A DNA stretch of 64,000 nucleotides from an uncultured Clostridia bacterium (GTDB lineage: Bacteria; Bacillota; Clostridia; Christensenellales; Aristaeellaceae). The DNA lies in assembly GCA_937906775.1 (NCBI GenBank), contig CALCUD010000025.1, forward strand, positions 15,320 through 79,319. Direction: 5' to 3'. The stretch's first letter is position 1, and each line of letters begins with the position of its first letter. A program made the translations under genes and the position numbers. The notes under the pieces were generated by a model. That model was not told the DNA's origin. It searched no databases and saw only the letters and a program-made list of their open reading frames with translations. Shown here in pieces: positions 42,179 through 51,000 of the stretch.

Positions 42179-44530
42179 TCATGCGACTCCGAGCAGCGAC
42201 AGGACGCCGGTCGCAGCCAGGGCCGCGACCCAGGCCAGAACGCACTGCCAGACCACCATGGCTCCGGCCCACCGGACGCCCAGCTCGCGCCGGACGCTGC
42301 CGATCGCGGCGACGCAGGGAGTATAGAGCAGGCTGAACACCAGCAGGCTCCCGGCGGCACGGGCCGTCAGAATGCCGGTCAGCGTGTTTCCGAACAGGAT
42401 CCCGAGCGTACTGACCACACTCTCCTTCGCCATCACGCCGGTGATCAGGGAGGTGCAGATCCGCCAGTCATTCAGCCCGAGCGGCGCGAAAGCCGGCGCG
42501 AAAATGCCGCCCAGCGCGGCCAGAATACTGTTTCCGCTGTCCTCCGTCACATGGAGGCGCAGATCAAACGTCTGCAGGAACCAGATCACGACGCTGGCGA
42601 TCAGGATCACGCTGAACGCACGCTGAAGGAAATCCTTCGCCTTGTCCCACAGCAGCTGCGCCACGTTTTTCGCAGCGGGCAGCCGGTAATTCGGCAGTTC
42701 CATCACGAACGGGATCGCCTCCCCGCGGAACAGGGTCCTCTTGAACAGAAGCGCCGCCAGGATCCCGATGGCAATGCCCAGCAGGTAAAGGCCCGTCATG
42801 ATCCACCAGCCGGATCTCGGGAAAAACGTGCTGACAAAGAAGACATAGATCGGCAGCTTCGCGCTGCAGCTCATAAAGGGCGTCAGCAGGATCGTCATTT
42901 TCCGATCCCGCTCGCTGGGCAGGATCCGGGTGGCCATCACCGCCGGCACGGTGCAGCCGAAACCGATCAGCATCGGAACGATGCTCCGGCCGCTGAGTCC
43001 GATCTTCCGCAGAAGTTTGTCCATGAAAAACGCGACGCGCGCGATATATCCGCTGTCCTCCAGCAGGCTCAGGAAGAAGAACAGCGTCACGATCACGGGC
43101 AGGAAGCTGAGAACGCTTCCGACTCCGCCGAAAATGCCGTCAATCACCAGGCTGTGGATCACAGGACTGACTCCGGCGCCGGTCAGGGCGGAGTCAACCA
43201 GCTCCGTCAGGGCGCCAATCCCGGTCTGCATCCATCCCTGCAGCGTCGCGCCGATCACATTGAAGGTGAGCAGGAACACGGCGGCCATGATCAGAATGAA
43301 CATCGGGATCGCGGTATATTTCCCGGTCAGGACCCGGTCGATCTCCCGGGACCGTTTATGCTCCCGGCTTTCATGGGGCCGGATGACCGTTTTTTCGCAG
43401 ACGCGGCGGATAAAGTCGAAGCGCATATCCGCCACGGCGGCGCTCCGGTCCATCCCGCATTCGTTTTCCATCTGGAGAATGATATGCTCCAGCATTTCTT
43501 TTTCGTTATCGTCCAGCTTCAGCTGTTCCAGGACCAGAGGATCTCCCTCGGTCAGCTTCGTCGCGGCAAAACGCGTCGGGATGCCCGCGCGCTTCGCGTG
43601 GTCCTCCGTCAGTTGTTCGACCGCATGAAGGCAGCGGTGGACCGCGCCGTCATGATCGTTCTCATCGCAGTAGTCCTGCTCCAGCGGCTTTTCCTGATAG
43701 TGAGCCACGTGCATGGCATGGCTGACAAGCTCCCTGACGCCTTCGTTCCTGGCCGCGGAAATCGGCACCACAGGAACGCCGAGCATCGTTTCCATCGTGT
43801 TGATATCGATACTTCCGCCGTTTCCGTTCAGCTCATCCATCATATTGAGCGCAACGACCATCGGCATGTTCATGGCCAGCAGCTGCATGGTCAGATACAA
43901 ATTCCGCTCGATATTGGTGGCATCCACAATGTTGATGATCGCGTGCGGTTTGTTTTCCAGAACAAAATTCCGGCTGACGATCTCCTCGCTGGTGTAGGGA
44001 CTCATGGAGTAGATTCCCGGCAGATCGGTCACCAGGGTGTCCGGGTGATCCTTGATGGCGCCGTCCTTCCGGTCGACCGTGACGCCGGGAAAATTCCCGA
44101 CATGCTGGTTGGATCCGGTCAGCTGATTGAACAGCGTGGTCTTGCCGCAATTCTGATTTCCGACCAGTGCAAACCTGAGAACGGTCCCGTCGGGCAGCGG
44201 GTTGCCGTCGCCCTTCATATGGAATTTTCCGCCTTCACCAAGACCGGGATGACTGCTGCGGTTGGCGGGTTCCCGCCGGGAACGTTCCTCCTCCAGCGCG
44301 GCTTTGGAAACCTGCCGGATCCGGATCTTCTCCGCGTCCGCCAGACGGAGCGTCAGCTCATAGCCCTGGATCCGGAGCTCCATCGGGTCGCCCATCGGGG
44401 CAAGCTTCTGCACCTTGACCTCGGCCCCCGGGATCACGCCCATATCCAGAAAATGCTGCCGCAGGGCTCCCTCTCCTCCGACTTCGGTGATCACACCGTG
44501 CTTTCCGACCGGAAGATCCTTCAGCGTCAT
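42179..44530 (-). CDS. feoB: Ferrous iron transporter FeoA-FeoB fusion
   Basis: A 783-residue fusion. Residues 1-75 are a FeoA SH3-like domain (LPVGKHGVITEVGGEGAL onward). A linker of ~40 residues leads to the FeoB G-protein with G1 GNQNCGKTTLFN near residue 122, G2 GNFPGVTVD, G3 DLPGIYSM and G4 NMMDE, then the helical GDI-like region and the membrane part (~400-783) with two Gate motifs. It imports Fe(II) across the membrane. The gene stands alone under a promoter whose spacer is a palindrome (44570-44587), so iron repression is likely. Confidence 0.95.
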   Translation of the reverse strand: MTLKDLPVGKHGVITEVGGEGALRQHFLDMGVIPGAEVKVQKLAPMGDPMELRIQGYELTLRLADAEKIRIRQVSKAALEEERSRREPANRSSHPGLGEGGKFHMKGDGNPLPDGTVLRFALVGNQNCGKTTLFNQLTGSNQHVGNFPGVTVDRKDGAIKDHPDTLVTDLPGIYSMSPYTSEEIVSRNFVLENKPHAIINIVDATNIERNLYLTMQLLAMNMPMVVALNMMDELNGNGGSIDINTMETMLGVPVVPISAARNEGVRELVSHAMHVAHYQEKPLEQDYCDENDHDGAVHRCLHAVEQLTEDHAKRAGIPTRFAATKLTEGDPLVLEQLKLDDNEKEMLEHIILQMENECGMDRSAAVADMRFDFIRRVCEKTVIRPHESREHKRSREIDRVLTGKYTAIPMFILIMAAVFLLTFNVIGATLQGWMQTGIGALTELVDSALTGAGVSPVIHSLVIDGIFGGVGSVLSFLPVIVTLFFFLSLLEDSGYIARVAFFMDKLLRKIGLSGRSIVPMLIGFGCTVPAVMATRILPSERDRKMTILLTPFMSCSAKLPIYVFFVSTFFPRSGWWIMTGLYLLGIAIGILAALLFKRTLFRGEAIPFVMELPNYRLPAAKNVAQLLWDKAKDFLQRAFSVILIASVVIWFLQTFDLRLHVTEDSGNSILAALGGIFAPAFAPLGLNDWRICTSLITGVMAKESVVSTLGILFGNTLTGILTARAAGSLLVFSLLYTPCVAAIGSVRRELGVRWAGAMVVWQCVLAWVAALAATGVLSLLGVA

Positions 44531-44564
44531 CGTTACTTCGCATCCTTTCCTGAATCCGCAGGCT

Positions 44565-44593
44565 ATTATAGTTAACCGTGGTTAACTTGTCAA
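44565..44593 (-). promoter_or_regulatory. feoAB promoter
   Basis: On the minus strand, perfect consensus TTGACA and TATAAT are separated by 17 bases, 35 bases before the start codon. Confidence 0.88.
44570..44587. promoter_or_regulatory. Palindromic operator filling the feoAB promoter spacer
   Basis: AGTTAACCGTGGTTAACT has perfect eight-base arms and a two-base centre. It covers the whole region between the -35 and -10 hexamers. The GTTAAC half-sites resemble DtxR/IdeR-type iron boxes more than the Fur box; the regulator is not in the window. Confidence 0.8.
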
Positions 44594-44635
44594 GTCCGTG
44601 TCCGGATCCGCATGCGTTCCGCTGACCGGTCCGGC

Positions 44636-44665
44636 AAAAAAAGGCGCGGGATTCTTTCCCGCGCC
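44636..44665 (-). terminator. Terminator after the second MATE gene
   Basis: Stem GGCGCGGGA / TCCCGCGCC with five-base loop, followed on the minus strand by seven T residues. Confidence 0.85.
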
Positions 44666-44671
44666 GTGAAA

Positions 44672-46036
44672 TTAATTCTCTTTTTCCGGGCTGTCCAGCA
44701 GTCCGATCTTCCGGCTGTAATAACGGTAGCGGATCCAGGCTGTCGCGCCGCTGATGAACCAGACGATCCCGGATGACCACCAGATTCCCCACACACCGAT
44801 GCTCGCGATCCCGGTGATCCACACAGGCACCGTAAAGCGGCCGATAACCTCGACGATCCCGTTCTGCAGCGCGAACCGGGCGTCGCCCAGACCGTTCAGG
44901 ACTCCGCGGCACACATAGATCACGCCCAGGAACAGATAGAACAGACTGGTGATCCGGAGACCCGCGGCGCCCATGTCGATCACAGGCTCCTCGCTGACAA
45001 AGATCATCATGATCCCCCGGCCGAAAAGCTGGATCATGGGAACCATCACCGCGGTAAAGACCGCCATCATCAGCAGGCCCACGCGATAGCCCCGGATGAC
45101 GCGCTGTTTTTCCCCCGCGCCCCAGTTCTGGCCGGCATAGGTCCCAAGCGCGGCGCTCAGCGTCTGATACGGCTGATGGATCATCTGCTCGACCCGGTTC
45201 GTGGCCGTAAACGCCGCCACGGCGACCGCGCCGAATCCGTTCACGACCCGCTGCAGCGCCATGCTGGAGATCGAGATCAGCGCAAACTGCAGGGACATGG
45301 GGACCCCCAGCCGGATCACCCGGCCGATGATCTTCCGATCCGGACGTCTCTCCTCTTTGGTGGGATGGAAATACGGATTTTTCTTCAGCGCATAGATCAG
45401 GCTGATCGCGGCGGAAACAAACTGGGAGATGACCGTGGCGATCCCGGCGCCGAGAACGCCGGTATGCCATACCGCGACGAAAAGCAGATCCAGACCCGCG
45501 TTCAGGGCACAGGAAAGGAGCAGGAAATACAGCGGCGTCCGCGAATCTCCCAGCGCGCGCAGCATGGATGACGCGAAGTTGTAAAGGGAGACAAAGATGA
45601 TCCCGATGCAGATTGTTCTGGCATAGGCCAGGGAATCCTCCATAATCTCCGGCGGCGTTCCGAGCAGGACCAGCAGCTTGTTCACCGACAGCAGGGCCGC
45701 CGTCCCGATACAGAGCGGAAGGATCAGCATCACCACCGCGGTGTTCGCGATGCTTCTCCGCACGCGGGCGTCATCCCCCATCCCGAAAGCCTGGGAGGTG
45801 ATGATCCCGCCGCCGGAGGCAATGCCGTTGCACAGGGCAAAGAAAAGAAAGTTGACGGAGGACGTCGCGCCGATGGCAGCCAGGGCGTCCGCCCCGACAA
45901 GGCGCCCGACGATCATGGAGTCCACCAGATTGTAGACCTGCTGAAAGATGTTTCCGATCAGCATCGGAACCGAAAAAGTCAGCAACAGGCGCGCAGGGTT
46001 TCCTGACGTCATATTCAGATTTCTGTTGCCTTTCAT
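44672..46036 (-). CDS. MATE family multidrug exporter (second copy)
   Basis: A 454-residue, 12-helix exporter with the N-terminal pattern MTSGNPARLLLTFSVPMLIG and FQQVYNLVDSMIVGRLVG. I place the start at 46036 (MKGNRNLN), since the longer frame from 46120 would begin inside the -35 element of the promoter at 46092-46120. A weak GGCGG precedes this ATG; an ATG nine codons later is an alternative. The substrate is unknown. Confidence 0.9.
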   Translation of the reverse strand: MKGNRNLNMTSGNPARLLLTFSVPMLIGNIFQQVYNLVDSMIVGRLVGADALAAIGATSSVNFLFFALCNGIASGGGIITSQAFGMGDDARVRRSIANTAVVMLILPLCIGTAALLSVNKLLVLLGTPPEIMEDSLAYARTICIGIIFVSLYNFASSMLRALGDSRTPLYFLLLSCALNAGLDLLFVAVWHTGVLGAGIATVISQFVSAAISLIYALKKNPYFHPTKEERRPDRKIIGRVIRLGVPMSLQFALISISSMALQRVVNGFGAVAVAAFTATNRVEQMIHQPYQTLSAALGTYAGQNWGAGEKQRVIRGYRVGLLMMAVFTAVMVPMIQLFGRGIMMIFVSEEPVIDMGAAGLRITSLFYLFLGVIYVCRGVLNGLGDARFALQNGIVEVIGRFTVPVWITGIASIGVWGIWWSSGIVWFISGATAWIRYRYYSRKIGLLDSPEKEN

Positions 46037-46091
46037 CCGCCGCACCGGCTTTCCGTCAAAATCGATCCTGTCAAAAGACAGTCCGGCGGCT

Positions 46092-46120
46092 ATTATGCCC
46101 CCGGACAAAAAGGATGTCAA
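46092..46120 (-). promoter_or_regulatory. Promoter of the second MATE gene
   Basis: On the minus strand, TTGACA and CATAAT are separated by 17 bases, about 55 bases before the start codon. Confidence 0.7.
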
Positions 46121-46144
46121 CCTTTTTTTACACTGCAGGAATTA

Positions 46145-48310
46145 TCAGCAGCCCGCTTTGGTCAGGCGGATCACCCGGCTTGTATAATCCTGTTTCAGCT
46201 GGAGCCAATATCCCATATTCATCAGGACCGCGCCCGAATACGCGTTCCCCGCGTCATCGCGGTAAACGGCCTCCGCGTCCAGTCCGTGCAGCCGGATCCG
46301 GAGCGGCGCGGAATTGGGCTGCACCTGCGTGATATACGCGCACAGCATCGCTTCGTTCCGGTCCTCCGATACGAACTGCCAGGCAGTATAGTTTCCTTCA
46401 AACGGGGACAGCAGGCGCCAGAAGTCCCCCTGCTGGACAAGCTTCCTGCACTGTTTGACGCGGCTGACCAGCTGCTCCGCGATTGCGAGATCCTCCGCGC
46501 TCAGTTTCGACAGATCCAGTTCAAATCCGAAATTGCCGCCGACAGCGACGTCGCCCCGCATCTGCATGCCGGTCACACGGCCCGTCTGATGGTTCGGGAC
46601 CGCGCTGACATGCGCTCCCATCGCGGACGGCGGATAAACGAAGGATGTCCCGTACTGGATCTTCAGCCGCTCCACCGCGTCCGTATCGTCGCTGGTCCAG
46701 ATCTGCGGCATATAGTACAGCATCCCGGCGTCAAAGCGTCCGCCTCCGCCCGAGCAGCCTTCAAACAGGATCCGTGGATATTGTTTTGTCAGCGTGTCCA
46801 TCACGCGGTATACGCCCAGCATATACCGGTGCTGGGTCTCCATCTGACGCTCCGGCGCCCGGTCGCCCGAGAAGGCTTCCGTCATGTTCCGGTTCATGTC
46901 CCACTTCACATATTCGATGTTCGCACCGGACAGGACGCTGCCCACCGCGCCGATCACATAATCCTGGACCTCCCTGCGGCTCATGTCGAGGATCAGCTGC
47001 TGGCGGCACTCCGTCCGGGGACGGCCATCGACATGCAGGCACCAATCCGGATGCGCGCGATACAGATCGCTGTCCGGCGAAACCATTTCCGGCTCAAACC
47101 ACAGGCCGAATTTCATGCCGAGGGCGTTGATCTTCTCCGCGATGCCCGCGATCCCGCCGGAAAGCTTGTTCCGGTTTTCGACCCAGTCGCCCAGCGAATT
47201 GTCGTCCCGGTCGCGCTTGCCGAACCATCCGTCATCCAGGACGAACAGCTCCACCCCGATCTGGCGGGCGCGTTTCGCGATATTCAGGAGTTTTTCCTCA
47301 TTGAAGTCGAAATAAGTCGCTTCCCAGTTGTTGATAAGCACAGGCCGGGGAAGATCCCGCCAGATGCCGCGCACGAGCCTTTTGCGATACAGGTGGTGAT
47401 ACGTCCGGGACATCCCGTTCAGTCCCCCGTCGGAATAGACGAGCACCGCCTCCGGCGTGCAGAAATTCTCTCCCGGCTCCAGACGCCAGGAGAATGTCGC
47501 CGGGTCCATTCCGGCCGACATCCGGGTGTTTCCCGCGTTATCGACGCAGGAAAGCGCCAGAAAGCTTCCGCTGTAGATCAGATTCATCGCCCAGACCTCG
47601 CCGGAGAACTCATCCGCGTTCTTCCGGCACAGCGCGATGAACGGGTTTTCCTCATGACCGGACGCGCCGCGCTGGGAGAAAATCCGGTATTCGCCCTCCC
47701 CCTGCGGCACCCGGACCACGGAGCGTTCCCGGGCCCACGCGCCTTTTAAGTGGATCAGATCGTATCCGTTTCCGTACAGCGGAACACTGGCGGCCATCAC
47801 GCCGCGCAATACGGCCGGGGCCTCTCCGCCGTTTTCGATCTCCAGATGACGCGCGATAGCGCCGCTTTCGTTGAACACGGTATAGACAGCCGTCACCCGG
47901 ATCCCGGTCAGCGGATCCCGGAGCAGGATCTCCAGGGAATCCGCCTCCCCGTCCGCCTCTGTATAGGTCGCCGGCAGGCCGGGCAGCGGCTTCTTCCCGG
48001 CGTAAACGCGGCAGGAAACTACGCGCAGGGTCACCACATCATTCCCCTGCGCGTTAACCAGATCCACCGCGGGCGTGCCGTACCATCCGCTTCCGCGGGT
48101 CGGCAGCTCATGCGGCCGGCGGTACTCGTCCCGGTCAAAGGAGGCCACCGCGTAATAGTTTTCCAGCGCCGGCGTGACCGAACCGTCCGGGATCCTTTTC
48201 CCCCAGTACAGATTCTCCAGCGCTCCCTGTTCATCCGTGTGAAGGACATAGGAAACCGCTCCGCCGGAAAGATAAAAACATTGACTGTTTCTGTCCATAA
48301 AGACGCCCAT
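46145..48310 (-). CDS. Alpha-galactosidase, GH36
   Basis: A 721-residue cytosolic enzyme of GH36. A beta-sandwich domain (~1-310) precedes the catalytic barrel. Recognisable are DDGWFGKRDRDDNSLGDW near residue 360, the nucleophile in YVKWDMNR near 460, FEGCSGGGGRFDAGML near 510, and the acid/base in IWTSDDTDA near 530. It releases galactose from raffinose-type sugars or galactomannan. No transporter is linked. AAGGAGG precedes the ATG at 48310. It is the last gene of a run with a Zn-ribbon protein, DUF2804 and MscS genes. Confidence 0.93.
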   Translation of the reverse strand: MGVFMDRNSQCFYLSGGAVSYVLHTDEQGALENLYWGKRIPDGSVTPALENYYAVASFDRDEYRRPHELPTRGSGWYGTPAVDLVNAQGNDVVTLRVVSCRVYAGKKPLPGLPATYTEADGEADSLEILLRDPLTGIRVTAVYTVFNESGAIARHLEIENGGEAPAVLRGVMAASVPLYGNGYDLIHLKGAWARERSVVRVPQGEGEYRIFSQRGASGHEENPFIALCRKNADEFSGEVWAMNLIYSGSFLALSCVDNAGNTRMSAGMDPATFSWRLEPGENFCTPEAVLVYSDGGLNGMSRTYHHLYRKRLVRGIWRDLPRPVLINNWEATYFDFNEEKLLNIAKRARQIGVELFVLDDGWFGKRDRDDNSLGDWVENRNKLSGGIAGIAEKINALGMKFGLWFEPEMVSPDSDLYRAHPDWCLHVDGRPRTECRQQLILDMSRREVQDYVIGAVGSVLSGANIEYVKWDMNRNMTEAFSGDRAPERQMETQHRYMLGVYRVMDTLTKQYPRILFEGCSGGGGRFDAGMLYYMPQIWTSDDTDAVERLKIQYGTSFVYPPSAMGAHVSAVPNHQTGRVTGMQMRGDVAVGGNFGFELDLSKLSAEDLAIAEQLVSRVKQCRKLVQQGDFWRLLSPFEGNYTAWQFVSEDRNEAMLCAYITQVQPNSAPLRIRLHGLDAEAVYRDDAGNAYSGAVLMNMGYWLQLKQDYTSRVIRLTKAGC

Positions 48311-48346
48311 CGGTTTTTTCCTCCTTATCGCCGAAAGCCGGCCGGA

Positions 48347-48889
48347 TCACATCTTCTGTTCCGCCAGGATCTGCCGGATGCAGGCCATGGCGACCGCGTA
48401 GTTTTCCGACAGCGTCGGATAGGCGGAAACCGTCACCCCGCCGGAAGCGTCCCGGTACGCCTTCCGCCCGGTCACAGGAGAGATCTCCGCGATCCTTCCC
48501 TGCCCGTCCACCGTCAGCGTCATCTGATACTCCGCGCCGGTCTCATAGGACGGCCAGCGGATATCCACCGATTCTCCCGGGTTGTACGCGGTCTGCCTGC
48601 CGAGGAACAGATCGTCCAGATCCTTCTGCGTCCAGATATGCCCCGTCGTTCCGTCCGTCCGGAGGGCGTCCGTTCCCTCGCGCGCCAGACATTCGTTGCA
48701 GTAGAATTTCCCGTCCTTCTCCGTCAGGTCGACGGAGAGGAAGAGCTCCCCGCAGGCTTCGCATTCCAGAGTTTCACCGCATCCATAGCAGTCGTCACAC
48801 ACAGCCTGTCCGTCCGAGAGAAGATGCATCTCACTCTCATCGTACGCGTTGCCGCAGCAGGCACATTCCAGGCGGAACCCTCCGAGCAT
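48347..48889 (-). CDS. Cysteine-rich zinc-binding protein, unknown function
   Basis: A 180-residue protein. The first ~70 residues carry a dense set of cysteine pairs (CACC, CDDC, CYGC, CEAC, CNEC) in a LIM-like or double zinc-ribbon arrangement. The remaining ~110 residues include a beta-rich part (YQMTLTVDGQGRIAEISP). No signal peptide or DNA-binding motif is obvious. The ATG at 48889 has GGAGGG upstream; the longer frame would overlap DUF2804. It sits between the DUF2804 and alpha-galactosidase genes. I do not recognise the C-terminal domain. Confidence 0.7.
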   Translation of the reverse strand: MLGGFRLECACCGNAYDESEMHLLSDGQAVCDDCYGCGETLECEACGELFLSVDLTEKDGKFYCNECLAREGTDALRTDGTTGHIWTQKDLDDLFLGRQTAYNPGESVDIRWPSYETGAEYQMTLTVDGQGRIAEISPVTGRKAYRDASGGVTVSAYPTLSENYAVAMACIRQILAEQKM

Positions 48890-48902
48890 CGTCCGTCCCT
48901 CC

Positions 48903-49922
48903 TCAGTATTTGTTATGCACTTTTTCAAAGAAACACAGCAGATCCCGGATTTCGAGCGCGGTGCCGTCATCCAGGACCGCCTTCCCGTTCAGCCGGCCGA
49001 AAACCTGATGCTGATCCGATACGATCACCTTGGCGTTGATCTTCGCCGCCCGGTCCAGAATCGGATCAAACCGCATTTCAAACCGTCCGTCCGAGGAGGT
49101 CATCCGCCACGGATCCGTATAGCCGCTGTCGGGGATGTGGAATGTCACATCCTCCAGCTTGTGCGCCTTCCCGTCGCAAAACAGAATATTTTCCGTCGCG
49201 GCGGCAGTGTTTCCGAAACCGTAGCCGACATTGAAGCCAAAGTCGTGCCCGTCCACAATTCCGTTCCCGGAACCCCAGTACCAGGTGTTGTCATAGGTCC
49301 ACACACCCCTTCCCCAGTCCAGCGTACCGAAATGCTTTTCCGGATCGAAAAGGAAGGTCTCGCCGTCAAAGGTCGCTTTTCCGGACGCGCGCATGCAGTT
49401 GATCTTCCGGTTGTAGTAAAAGCGGTGATTGACCGGCCACGGGGTCGCGATCACCATGGAATCCATTTCCGGCTGGTACAGTGTCACGTCGCAGTCAAAA
49501 GGCTTCCCGTCGCAGAAGCTGTCAAAATGGCAGGTCAGGTGCCGGAAACCCTTCGTCGGCTCAAAACGCATCTGAAGGCGCCGGTCCGCGTATTCCGTCA
49601 CACCGGCGTCCGCGCTTTCCGGAAGCTTCAGTTTCCCCATCGGAAAAGCGTTCAGTACGGTTTCCGTATGTTCCCACGGATGATCGCCGAGCTTCAGCAG
49701 GGAAACAGACTGAAGCCCGATATATCCGTCATCGGAAACCGTCATCGCGATGCCGAAGTCATCCCCCATAATGAGGTAGTAGTCCCATTCCTTGATCCGG
49801 AAGCCCGGAGCCCGTATCTCACCGCGCCGGTATTCCCACATTTCGCCGCGTGCCCAGCCGGGCTCTGCGATATTGCCGTCCTTCAGCAGCTTCTGTCGCA
49901 CCGTGATCTCGTGGTTTCTCAC
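48903..49922 (-). CDS. DUF2804 family protein
   Basis: A 339-residue protein of the DUF2804 family, seen by its even content of aromatic beta-strand motifs such as FGTLDWGRGVWTYDNTWYWGSGNG near residue 200 and a hydrophobic-aromatic core. The family resembles lipocalin-like hydratases (AttH/CrtC), but its reaction is unknown. The start is a GTG at 49922 with AAGGAG nine bases upstream. No signal peptide. It is 42 bases downstream of the MscS gene and 13 upstream of the Zn-ribbon gene. Confidence 0.8.
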   Translation of the reverse strand: MRNHEITVRQKLLKDGNIAEPGWARGEMWEYRRGEIRAPGFRIKEWDYYLIMGDDFGIAMTVSDDGYIGLQSVSLLKLGDHPWEHTETVLNAFPMGKLKLPESADAGVTEYADRRLQMRFEPTKGFRHLTCHFDSFCDGKPFDCDVTLYQPEMDSMVIATPWPVNHRFYYNRKINCMRASGKATFDGETFLFDPEKHFGTLDWGRGVWTYDNTWYWGSGNGIVDGHDFGFNVGYGFGNTAAATENILFCDGKAHKLEDVTFHIPDSGYTDPWRMTSSDGRFEMRFDPILDRAAKINAKVIVSDQHQVFGRLNGKAVLDDGTALEIRDLLCFFEKVHNKY

Positions 49923-49964
49923 AGGATCTCTCCTTTCGGAATGAATATTTCCGGATACCGGATC

Positions 49965-50795
49965 TTATTCCGCCCCGTGCTGTTCAGCCGGCGGATCAAA
50001 GTGCACATCCATCTGCGGGAACGGAATGCTGATGCCGGCTTTCCGGACCGTCTCCCATACGCCTTCGGAAAGGGCGAAACGAACATCCCAGTAATCCTGC
50101 GGCCGGATCCAGACGCGCAGAATATAGCTGATTGCGCTGTCCTGGTATTCATCGACATAGACCGCAGGAGCCGGATCCGCAAGAACGCCTTTGGTTTCCC
50201 GGATCAGGCCCAGCAAGGCCTTTTTCGCCTCCGCCGGAGAGGTCTCGTAACTCAGTCCGATCTTTACATCCAGCCGGCGCAGATTTTTCGCGGTATAGTT
50301 GACAATTTCGGAAGCAACGGTTTTGCTGTTGGGGATCAGAACCGTACAGTTATCCACAGTCAGCAACCGGGTATAAACGAGGCCGATATCCTCCACGGTA
50401 CCGTACTTGTCGCCGATCTGGACATAGTCTCCCACCGTAAAGGGGTGAGCCGAAATCACCTGCGCGCCGCCGGCGACATTGCTCAGGATTCCCTGAACAG
50501 CCAGCGTGACAGCCAATGCCATAACGCTGAACAGGGCAATCACGGAGCTCATGTTGATTCCCATCGTCCCGGTCACAATGAAGATCAGCAGAATCCAGAG
50601 CAGAACGCGGATCAGAGTGCATAACAGCTGGATAATGGATTTGTCCAGGTGGGACTTCTGAAGCAGGGCTTTGATTCCCTTCATCAGATATTTGATCGCG
50701 ATCAGTCCCGCGATGATCAGAACAACCATCAGAACAATTTTTGAAAGAGGCAATCCGGACAGAATTTCTCCCACAGGGGACAGATCAGGCGTCAT
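49965..50795 (-). CDS. Small-conductance mechanosensitive channel (MscS family)
   Basis: A 276-residue channel. Three helices lie in residues ~15-125, the third being the pore helix with the Gly/Ala pattern VALFSVMALAVTLAVQGILSNVAGGA. The MscS beta domain follows (FTVGDYVQIGDKYGTVEDIGL) and then the cage domain. It opens on membrane tension to release solutes. GGGAGG precedes the ATG; the promoter is at 50840-50867. It may lead the operon ending with the alpha-galactosidase. Confidence 0.9.
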   Translation of the reverse strand: MTPDLSPVGEILSGLPLSKIVLMVVLIIAGLIAIKYLMKGIKALLQKSHLDKSIIQLLCTLIRVLLWILLIFIVTGTMGINMSSVIALFSVMALAVTLAVQGILSNVAGGAQVISAHPFTVGDYVQIGDKYGTVEDIGLVYTRLLTVDNCTVLIPNSKTVASEIVNYTAKNLRRLDVKIGLSYETSPAEAKKALLGLIRETKGVLADPAPAVYVDEYQDSAISYILRVWIRPQDYWDVRFALSEGVWETVRKAGISIPFPQMDVHFDPPAEQHGAE

Positions 50796-50839
50796 GGCAT
50801 CCTCCCGTACAGATCGTATGGACCCGGTATCTTTGGTTC

Positions 50840-50867
50840 ATTATAACAAATTTCTCCGTAAAAACAA
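50840..50867 (-). promoter_or_regulatory. Promoter of the MscS-DUF2804-GH36 gene run
   Basis: On the minus strand, TTGTTT and TATAAT are separated by 16 bases, about 40 bases before the mscS start. Confidence 0.55.
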
Positions 50868-50898
50868 CGAAAAACTGAACCGGAGCGACTCCGGAATC

Positions 50899-50926
50899 TT
50901 GCATGAACCGAATTGCGTGATATAAT
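50899..50926 (+). promoter_or_regulatory. Promoter of the anion permease gene
   Basis: TTGCAT and TATAAT separated by 16 bases, about 75 bases before the start at 51001. It is divergent from the mscS promoter. Confidence 0.65.
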
Positions 50927-51000
50927 ACGGAACGTTGTCCATTCCGGAGACGCGGCCGCGGCTTTCCGTCCATCCGTGTCCCGATCATGAGGTGACCCGG

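Noticed and set aside
42158..44575. An 805-residue plus-strand open frame opposite feoAB
   Set aside because: It is antisense to a clear FeoA-FeoB gene, is Gln/Arg/His-rich without domains, and has no ribosome site. G+C-rich third positions create such shadows.
46286..47749. A 487-residue plus-strand frame opposite the alpha-galactosidase gene
   Set aside because: Low-complexity antisense shadow of GH36 with no motif, start signal or promoter.
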